Shown: positions 55,961-64,000 of the stretch, piece after piece | How the letters are laid out: every line of letters starts with the position of its first letter | How positions within the stretch are numbered: the stretch's first letter is position 1 | Assembly (NCBI GenBank): GCA_007570785.1 | Contig: ML661885.1 | Span: forward strand, 20,496,592 to 20,560,591 | Length of the DNA stretch: 64,000 bases | Origin: Antilocapra americana | Lineage: Eukaryota; Chordata; Mammalia; Artiodactyla; Antilocapridae | Direction: 5' to 3' | The notes under the pieces: generated by a model | The model's input: the letters and a program-made list of their open reading frames with translations, nothing else | The model's database searches: none | Told to the model about the DNA's origin: nothing | Program-made: the position numbers and the translations under genes

Positions 55961-58100
55961 TTTATTCTCTGGAATAAATTCCAAAGTGAATTTCTGGGAC
56001 ACAAGTCATAGTACTTCTGATTTTAATATATTTTATCAGATTTTTTTTTCCCAAAGACCGTAACAATCAACATTCTACCAACATTGGATGATACTGTTCT
56101 CTGAAATTGTAAGCCAACTTAACATTAAAAAAATGGTATCTCACTATAATTAAAATTTGCATATATCTGGCCACTGATACGAGGAAGCATCTTTTTATTT
56201 GTTCATTTTCCATTTTAATTCCTCTCTCATAAATAGCTTGCTAAATTATTTCCATTATTGGATGACTTCTCTTTTGTTTTTACAAGATTGATAAGAAATT
56301 AAATAAATATACATCTTCACAGTCATAATGTTTTCTAAATCATTATTACTTAACTTTGCTGTTTTCTGACATTTGCAATGTTTTCATTAGAGTTGTCAGT
56401 TTTGGTCTATGATTTTTTTTTTTTTTTTTTTTAGTTTTCTGGAGTCCCTGACTTGTTGAGAAATCTATCATAAGCTAAATTTACATAAATACTTATTGTA
56501 TTATTTTAATTTAGAAAGCCATTTAAGTTGTTCATTCACAAGTAAAGATAATTCAATTTACTCTTGCAAATTTATAGTTTTATTCAAGTTTATTGTGTTG
56601 AAGTTTTGGCTAGGTAGTATAAAATAATTTTGAAACTTTGAAGTAAAGAATATTTTTTTCTTTTTCATGATTTAGTGGAAATACAGTATTTCACCATTTA
56701 TAGAATTTGCTATTAATTTTGGATTAACTTTAACATATTTAAGTTTTTTTTAATTAGGGTATTTTTTAAGAATACTTTTTCCTTTTATCATATTATTTTT
56801 CAGCATCTATTACCTTAAGAATATTTTTCTTTTCTTTTTTAACTTAGTGCTGTGATTAATTATGTGGACAGATTTTGAGTTGTTGAACCACAGCAATAAT
56901 TTTAGTACTAGAAAACTTACTTATGAATAATTAAATGTGCTACCAGTTTTGATTTGCTAATATTTAGAATTTTGCATTAGTGAAATTGGCTTCTGGTTTT
57001 GCTTTCTGCATTATTTTTGTCGAATTTGGGATCAAGGTTTCCCAAGTTTATACCATGAATTAGAGAAAGTTATATTTATTTTTTTTTAATTATCTGAAAT
57101 GGTTTAAATAACATAGGAATTATCTAATCTTTATTTTTTAAATTTTTTATTTTTTTTTAACCTTTAAAGGTGAAGAAGTCAACAGTTAAGTCTAGGCTTG
57201 TTGCCTTTTAAATTAGTAAATACTCAATTGTTTGATCTTTTGATTGATCACTGATCTACTCAGATGTTCTCTTTGTGTTAAGTTCAGGAGGTAGTCATCT
57301 CCTCTGTGCTGCTCTATATGATAGCCACTAACTGTATGTGACTACGGAAATGTAGATTAATTAAAATTGAATACATTTAAAAATTTTAGTTCCCCAAACA
57401 TACTAGCCATAGTTCAAATACAGTTGAATTGAAATTCTATTAGGCAGCACCATTCTAGCTGTATAAATATGTTTCTAGGAAGTTGTGTATTACATTATCT
57501 TGTAATTCTTTTAATTGCTACATTATTTACATGTATATTCTTTAATATTATTCTCCTAAGATTTCTTATCTCCTTATTCAGGTTGCTTATCTATTTAAGT
57601 AGTCATCAAAAAAACTAGAGTTTGCTTTTATCATTCTTTCAGTATTTCTTTTGTGTGTGCATGCTAAGTCTCTTTAGTCCTATCCGACTCTTTGCAACGC
57701 TATGGACTGTAGTGCATCAGGCTCCCCTGTCCATGGAATTCTCCAGGCAAGAATACTGGAATGGGTTGCCATGCCCTCCTCCAGGGGATCTTCTTGAACC
57801 AGAAATTGAACCTGTGTCTCTTATGTCTCCTGTACTGGCAGGCGGATTCTTTACCATTAGTGGTAACTTAGAAACCCCATTCCCTTTGTATTCTATTTTA
57901 ATTACTTTCACAACCTATACCATTTATTATGATTAATTCCTTTTTGCTTTATTTCTTCCTTTGATTTCCTTAAGTACAACGGTTCTCTAATTTTCAAGAT
58001 TTCTTTACATTTATTTTAATACCATAGCAGAGATTTTATTCCTTAAATTTTACTGCACCATCTTTTCCAATACTTTTTCCTTCTTTTTATCTTACTCTAC
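55961..58100 (-). mobile_element. Old L1 LINE debris, antisense, with nested SINE
   Basis: Antisense ORF2-like phrases survive: 'gttgttgaacc'-like text near 56880, 'gatttgctaatatttagaat' near 56955, 'gaaattggcttctggttttg' near 56984, 'tgcttttatcattctttcag' near 57623. Divergence is high and boundaries are uncertain. The T20 run at 56411-56431 may mark a separate insertion. Confidence 0.65.
57655..57876 (-). mobile_element. Bov-tA-type SINE, antisense
   Basis: 'gcatgctaagtctctttagt' start, antisense body, head with the 'gtctcttatgtctcctgtac' segment and 'accattagtggtaactta' end. Inserted in old L1 sequence. Confidence 0.92.
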
Positions 58101-58586
58101 TTTTTCTTGCCTTGAGTAAGTTCTCTGTTCCCCTTTAGTTTATTAATTTAGAATTTCATTCTGATTTGATTCCCTTCCAGTCTTTGCCAATCAAAATTAA
58201 ACTTACAGTTTCAGAATATTTTAGGATTGTTAAATATTCTCTTCCCAAGATGTTTCACTTGCTCTCTCTTCACACTTCATGTTGAAATGAAATTGTTAGA
58301 AAATATTTAGTTTCCTACTTCCTTCCACCCCTGCTTCAAGTCCTCAGTTAAAGCAATTTAGATTTTTTTTTGTAGCATCATGCTGTTATACAAGACTCTC
58401 TCTTAAATTATGTCTTTTAATTTCAGCAATTCTTTTTCACAAAATCCCAATCATTCTGCCATAGTCAATGTAGACTTAAATCTGGTGAATGATTTGGAAA
58501 GGGTATCTTCTATTTTTCTTTTGTAATTTTCTCTTTGAAAGTTGAAAAGTTTTCTTCTTGCATTTAAGAAGCTATCACATGTCTCG

Positions 58587-58624
<38 letters not shown>

Positions 58625-59580
58625 ATTCATCAATACTACCTATAGCATAGTGAATTCTTTTGATCTGAAGACTGTGCAATTCAGGACCACTTATTCTTTT
58701 TTAAAAACACTTTGCCTAATAACCCAGTTTTCATCTGGTCTCTTCTGTTTTTTGGAGCACTCTCATAATATGCTCAGGAAGTCCCCTGAGTCTGTTCTGC
58801 ATGTCTCATGTTATCTCCCTCATAAATTCTAGTTCTGTGGAGCTCAGCTTTTTGTTATGACATATTACTTTCTCTTAATACTCAAGAACCCTAACTAGTC
58901 AACTGGCATATATCATTCTTTTATTTTTCACTTTTTAAATTTAACTTTTTAAAAAGCAGAAGCCCTATTCATTAGTTCTAGAAAGTCTGTTTGGAGCTCT
59001 AATTCTATCTCCTTGAGGTCCCTTATTATTAATAATTTTTGCCTAAAGATTTTGTTCATCTCTTCTGTGGGTTTTATTTCAGTGGAAGCTACCAATTTTG
59101 TTTTTCCAAATTTATTTTTCTTCTCAAGTAAACATTATGTTTTTAAGCCTTAAATAAGTTCTATTTCTTGTTGTTGTTTATCCATTGATGTCTTTCACCT
59201 TCGTGTTGTTAATCGGCTGTTGCTATTTTATAGGTCCAAAATTGGAATTGTTTCATTTCTTGTGACTAACTGCAAGGGGTTATAAACCGTACAGCTCTGG
59301 CGATCACTAGAAGTTATCTGCTTCCTTGCTGCACTCATGCCTTCCCAACTGCCAGACCAGGGTTAGCTGGCTTCTACCTGCTGGCTTGTAGTCCCTCCAG
59401 GTCACTGCTTTCTGTGTGTTGGTGGTACTCAAAGATCATGGGCAGCAAGGGGTTAGAAACATCCCTGTGAGGCCTTGAAGAATTCTGCCAGTGTGTCACT
59501 GTGGGATTCTAGAAAGAGAACAGACAGAGAAAAAAAGCCAGTTAAAGAAATGTTTTTTTTTCCTGTTAAAAATCTTTTCA
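58101..59580. other. No gene recognised
   Basis: T-rich to about 59250 (probably decayed L1), then a GC-richer unassigned patch at 59280-59520. Contains the (TG)n at 58589-58620. Confidence 0.5.
58589..58620. repeat. (GT)n microsatellite
   Basis: 16 uninterrupted GT units, the longest dinucleotide tract in the right half. Confidence 0.95.
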
Positions 59581-60160
59581 ACATTTAATTTTATTTTTTT
59601 ATTTTATTTTATTTTTAAAATTTTCTTTACATTATTTTGTTGATTTTGCCATGCATTGACATGAATCCACCATGGGTATACATGTGTTCCCCTTCCAGAA
59701 CCTCCCTCCCGATTCCATCTCTCTGGGTCATCCCGGTGCACCAGCCCTGAGCACCCTGTATCAAGCATCAAACCTTGGGTGGTGATTGATTTCACATATG
59801 ATAATTTACATGTTTCAATGCCTTTCTCCCATATCGTCCCACTCTTTCCCTCTCCCATGGAGTCCAAAAGACTGTTCTATACATTTGCATTTCTTTTGCT
59901 GTATCTCATACAGGGTTGTCATTACCATCTTTCTAAATTCCATATATATGCGTTAGTATACTGTATTGTTGTTTTTCCTTCTGGCTTATTCACTCTGTAA
60001 AATAGGCTCCAGTTTCATCTACCTGAGTAGAACTGATTCAAATGTATTCTTTTTAATGGCTGAGTAATATTCCATTGTGTATATGTACCACAGCTTTCTT
60101 ATCCATTCATCTGTTGATGGACATCTAGGTTGCTTCCACATCCCATGCTTTGGGATGTGG
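59581..60160 (-). mobile_element. Ruminant L1 3' UTR, antisense, 5'-truncated
   Basis: Reverse of the L1 at 31977: 'tgattttgccatgcattgac', 'ccggtgcaccagccctgagc', 'atttcacatatgataattta', then 'ggctgagtaatattccattg' and 'gatggacatctaggttgctt'. T-rich tail complement at 59581-59625. Non-coding. Confidence 0.92.
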
Positions 60161-60161
60161 A
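60135..60161. repeat. Perfect hairpin, 11-bp stem
   Basis: tccacatccca (60135-60145), 5-base loop tgctt, tgggatgtgga (60151-60161). Lies at the truncation point of the L1. Confidence 0.9.
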
Positions 60162-60181
60162 TTCTGTCTGGAAAACGGATG

Positions 60182-60208
60182 ACTTGAAATTCACTAAGAA
60201 TTTCAAGT
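60182..60208. repeat. Perfect hairpin, 10-bp stem
   Basis: acttgaaatt (60182-60191), 7-base loop, aatttcaagt (60199-60208). Overlaps the start of the next SINE. Confidence 0.9.
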
Positions 60209-60420
60209 GGCGCTAGTGGTAAAGAATCTGCCTGTCAATGCAGAACACTATGTTAGAGAGATGAGTTCAATGCCTGGGTCAGGAAGTTCCCCTGGAGGAG
60301 AGCATGGCAACCCACTCCAGTATTCTTGCCTGGAGAATCCCATGGACAGATGAATCTGGCGGGCTATGGTCCATAAGGTTGCAAAAGAGTCAGGCATGGC
60401 TTTGTGACTAAATGACGACA
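60206..60420 (+). mobile_element. Bov-tA-type SINE (longer head variant)
   Basis: Starts late in the head at 'ggcgctagtggtaaagaatc', then the 'gttagagagatgagttcaat' segment, body and tail ending 'gacgacaaataaaa'. Confidence 0.9.
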
Positions 60421-62624
60421 AATAAAAAATCAGATCTTATGGTCTTATGACATTTTATTTTGTGAGAAGTAAAAACCTGGGGTGCTAGATCTGTGAATGC
60501 CAGGCATCCATGCCATAATACTCATCTCATTTTGAATTTTCAGTGTGTGTGTGTGTGCATGTGTATGCAGCAGGTATGTGCACAAAGATGCTTAATATGG
60601 TCCATGGGAGAATGTGATGCTAACTAAGCATTGGACCTTATTAATAAAAATTACCAGAAGCTCGATATCGAGCCAAGAAAACATTATGAAAGCCCCTCAG
60701 GATTAAAAACTCAAATTTAGGAAAATCCAATTCAGGTTTTTCTTTTCTTTTAAAAAAATGGGACTGTATTGAGGATACTAAAGAGGGGCTGAAATTAGGA
60801 TAAAGTTTAAAAAATCATAAATTGATATACAAAGGGCTAGAATGTTTATCACCCGATATTTTTTTTTCCTGAAATTCTCTGTCTGCTAGCAGTTTCTGCC
60901 TTTGAATGATTTATTGAAACTACTTAAATTTCCTACTAGCTGTCACAGCTGAGTAGATTGATAGGCCTCTGGGAGGTTAACTATGTCCCATTACACTGAT
61001 TGCTTTTGTATCCAATTAGAACACTTCAGTCTGGCAAAGATATTGTCAGAGATTACAACAGGTGACGGTCATGCACCAAAAAGGGAGCGGTGTGTGTGTG
61101 TGTGTGTGTTTAGGAATGAGTGAGGTGCAAACATTGGACTCGTGCTGAGTATGCTACTGGAGATTTAGAAAACAGTATACTTTAGCCATTACTGACCACT
61201 AGAAGCAAATAGTTTGATTTTTCACACACAAAATAAAAACAATGCATTACTCTTTGCTCATCTCTGCCTTGCTGCCTTTCCACAGTGGGGCTGAGACCTC
61301 CATTTGCTGACCCTTGGCTTTTGTATTCTGTGGGTGAATAGCTGCCACTGTAAATGCTGCAGCTGTTAATAGTTCTGGCCACGTTGTATATTTTCTGCTC
61401 AGTAATACCATCAAGAAATATGCTTTTCTCAGTTCTTTCCATCTAATGATGTGCTGTGGCATGCACAGAGGAATGTCACAATCTGGCCTCTAACCTCTGC
61501 AGTTATCACAGTTTGGTTTTCTCATCTCTGCATTGCTGTCTTTTGGGGGGAAAAAAAGGAACTGTTTGCCTTGGGAGTATCAAGATTTTTTAACGTAATT
61601 TTCATTAACACCTTTCCATTATTATACTCCTCAGCATAAGCCAAACTATTGCAACTAACGATTTAAAATCAAGATGCTTTGTGTATTCTGTCTACCCACC
61701 CATCACATAAATCACTCCACCTAGACTTTTCTTCCTGAGAAATTAGATCTTTGTCTGCTGCTTGACAACTTAATTTTATTCTGAAAGAAGCCCAAGTAAT
61801 TGGATCAAGATATTTCTCTGCAGAGCTGCATTTCTGTTTCTAAATGTAGCACGCTCACTGCCAATTTTTCTATAGGTTGCCTGCTCAGCCATGCTGGAAA
61901 CAAAGAGAGAGATGATGCTTAATGGAATATTCCTCTGTTGTTTTCTTTTGTGTGACTCTATTATGGACTCTTTTGCCTTTGTATCCAGTTCAGTCCATGT
62001 GCACTACCAAGTGATCAGCAATCATGTGTAAAGAGCCTTCTTAAGTCCTTCTAACAAAACACGGTACATGATGAATGAGTAAGTGCTGAATGTTGATTCT
62101 AAAGTATAAAGTATAAATCTAAAGTATAAATGTTGATTCTAAAGTATAAATCAGGACGGACAGCTTCATGGTTTAATAATTTCCTTTATCTATTTCTCTG
62201 ACTGTCAGCACATGCCTCATGACAATCAGTTGAAAAGTGAAAGTTCTTTTTGTCTGTTAGTTTGTTTACATAGAACCAAGATACTAGTTTAGCTATTTGT
62301 TTTGTCAAAGTTAAATGTTATCAATTTTAGCAAGAATTTAATTAGGGGCAATAGCAGTGAACAATCAATTTAACTATTATGGTTAAAATAAAGCATTTAA
62401 AAAATAAATACATAGATGTCTGGTTTGCTGTAATAATTGAAAGGAAAGAAGATGACAATTTCTGAAAACTCACAAAAAATGTATCATCTTTCTTGCGATA
62501 GTCCGCTTAGGATGTCTGGCATTGCAGTGGAAGGCCTAACATTGCAGCTCAAACCTATATTTCACTCCCTATTCTGTCATGAGGCTGTGTGACTTTGCTG
62601 ATTTTTAAATAAGCTGTAATATTT
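60421..62624. other. Repeat-poor stretch, no gene recognised
   Basis: About 2.2 kb with two short (GT)n tracts (60543-60557, 61090-61109) and a local duplication at 62091-62150. Opposing frames at 61182-61462 (-) have no motif. Confidence 0.5.
62091..62150. repeat. Local direct repeat, 20-base unit
   Basis: tgttgattctaaagtataaa at 62091-62110 and 62131-62150, with tctaaagtataaa again at 62118-62130. Confidence 0.93.
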
Positions 62625-62722
62625 TTGCTTGGTAAATCTCATAGACAGAGGAGCCTGGAAAGCTACAACTGACAGGGTCACAAATGAGGCGGATACAGCT
62701 TAGCAACTAAATAGCAATGGTA
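62625..62722 (+). mobile_element. Bov-A/Bov-tA SINE 3' end, diverged
   Basis: 'gcttggtaaatctcatagac', 'agaggagcctggaaagctac' and 'cagcttagcaactaaatagc'. Only the body end is left. Confidence 0.8.
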
Positions 62723-64000
62723 ACAACAGTATTTTTCACTTGAGCAATCCATTAAAGAAAATCTATTTGGTCAGGTTCCTCTTATATTGAGGCCATCTTT
62801 TATGACTAATGGTTTGAAATTAAAAGAGTTTTGTATCTAATATTAGGAGGAAAAAGAATGAATTATGAAATATATATTAGCGTGACTGTGATCCAATGAG
62901 TAGATGCATCTGGAAGCCACTTTTATGTCTCACTCTGAGTCTGGACAATATGCTACCCATGAGTAGGTAGGGACCAGGGAAGATCCCTCCTCTTGATTGG
63001 AGTGAAAGTGAAAGCTGCTCCTGGTTGGAGAGGCTGCACTTAAACTAACTTCCCACAGGATTGGAGGAAAAGTTCCATTTTCTAATGGATCCTAAGTTGG
63101 CTTGGATCTCAGGCTGACTGAGGCTCAATTTTCGGTTCATCCACTATGTGCTATGTAAGAAGGAAGAATAGCGAAGTGGATGAGATTATTCTATTCAAAA
63201 ACACACCATGTGTCCATCAGCACCTGGGTCCAAATACCCTCTGTGTGCGTTGATGGAAGAAATATGAGACTGAGATCTTCTTGGGCAGACCCTTGGCTTA
63301 AAAGTTTTTCTAATAAAGCCCATTATTTTACCCATACTCAGTGACATAATGGGATTCACTTTCCTTCTCAATAGTGGATCATCCTATTCTGTTTCCTTAC
63401 TCTCTTGTCTGTGTCTCTTTCATCCTGTCTTTACCTCTTGGATGGCTGAGGAAGTTCATGATAATGAATAAGAAATAAACTTCCAGGCCTTACAGGAGGC
63501 TTTGAAAGCTGAGACCTAAGCTGGTCTGTTTATGTTGCTATGGGCTGTCAGGGCCAGAGTTTTCATCTGTATCTCCTTTTTCCAAATTCTACTTTTCTTT
63601 ATTTCCATGGGGAGAATTGACTTAATGATGATATGAACTACAGTGGCAGAAAGATGTAACAGACACATTTCCTCCTATATCTCCATTAAGTTCAGCTACA
63701 AATCCTGGGAATTAAATGTAAAACAAGCAAACAATCTTTAATGGTGGGGAGAGAAAGGCTGACCAACTACAAATCACAGTACCTGGTTAAAACCATGGTG
63801 GTGAGTATCCTGGATTTTCTTTTTGACATATATATACTGGACTGGGTGATGGAAAAGCTAAAAACCCATAAACATGGACAGGAACAAAGAGGAAAAAAAA
63901 AAGAATAAAAGGACCAGGAAAGGGAAAAAGACAAGAAAGACAAGAAAATTTCAGAACATAACTGCATTATTCCTCTCAACACACCCCAGTAAATGTTGAG
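62723..64000. other. No gene recognised
   Basis: Unassigned to the window end, purine-rich near 63885-63950. The minus frame at 63767-63982 is the complement of that purine run and looks random. Confidence 0.55.

Noticed and set aside
1..64000. CRISPR array, operon or other prokaryotic system
   Set aside because: All recognisable content is ruminant nuclear repeats. No regularly spaced repeats or tightly packed coding frames occur.

Overview
This is nuclear DNA from a ruminant, most likely a bovid (cattle, bison, sheep or goat type). The diagnosis rests on the repeats. There are BovB (RTE-clade) LINE copies with readable reverse-transcriptase frames, more than twenty Bov-tA/Bov-A SINEs (tRNA-Glu-like head plus a body related to the BovB tail), CHR/CHR-L type cetartiodactyl SINEs, ruminant-type L1 3' ends, a mariner relic, and older pan-mammalian repeats (MIR, L2, MER5, MLT1, ERVL). 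The DNA is AT-rich, and I saw no CpG island on reading. I cannot separate the bovid genera from sequence alone.

I found no host protein-coding gene, no exon I could defend, and no structural RNA gene. The window reads as intergenic or long-intron DNA. Every long open frame I could explain belongs to a transposable element. The best is a 326-codon minus-strand frame at 2308-3288, the C-terminal half of a BovB reverse transcriptase with its YADD box.

Layout. 1-5.5 kb: an L1 3' end broken by a SINE, a BovB inserted in a SINE, an ERVL pol remnant and a MIR. 7-9.7 kb: a Bov-A2 dimer, two MER5-like elements, a BovB with duplication and a SINE. 9.8-11.95 kb: a 2.1-kb BovB with a 23-bp target duplication and a nested SINE. 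12.9-25.7 kb: L2, BovB tails, a complete MLT1-type LTR with 5-bp duplication, CHR-type SINEs, L1 3' ends and a tandem SINE pair. 27.95-30.95 kb: a 3-kb block of three BovB copies in opposing orientations. 31.98-32.30 kb: a very young-looking 5'-truncated L1. 33.6-45.2 kb: scattered SINEs, L1 tails, MIR and L2, with repeat-poor stretches. 45.8-47.2 kb: an inactivated mariner with both inverted ends. 48.19-48.75 kb: a complete solo LTR. 49.9-53.97 kb: SINEs, an L1 3' end and a MIR. 54.05-55.52 kb: a BovB interrupted by a 976-bp insert. 55.5-60.2 kb: mostly minus-strand L1 debris. 60.4-64 kb: repeat-poor DNA with one SINE fragment.

The elements act on one another mainly by nesting, and the nesting orders insertions in time: SINE in BovB, BovB in SINE, BovB in BovB, SINE in L1, SINE in MIR. 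I found no new biological system. The points most worth checking are well-bounded insertion events and a few junctions that simple target-primed retrotransposition does not explain. Element names come from recognition of consensus features by eye. Boundaries without a target duplication are good to roughly 5-20 bases.
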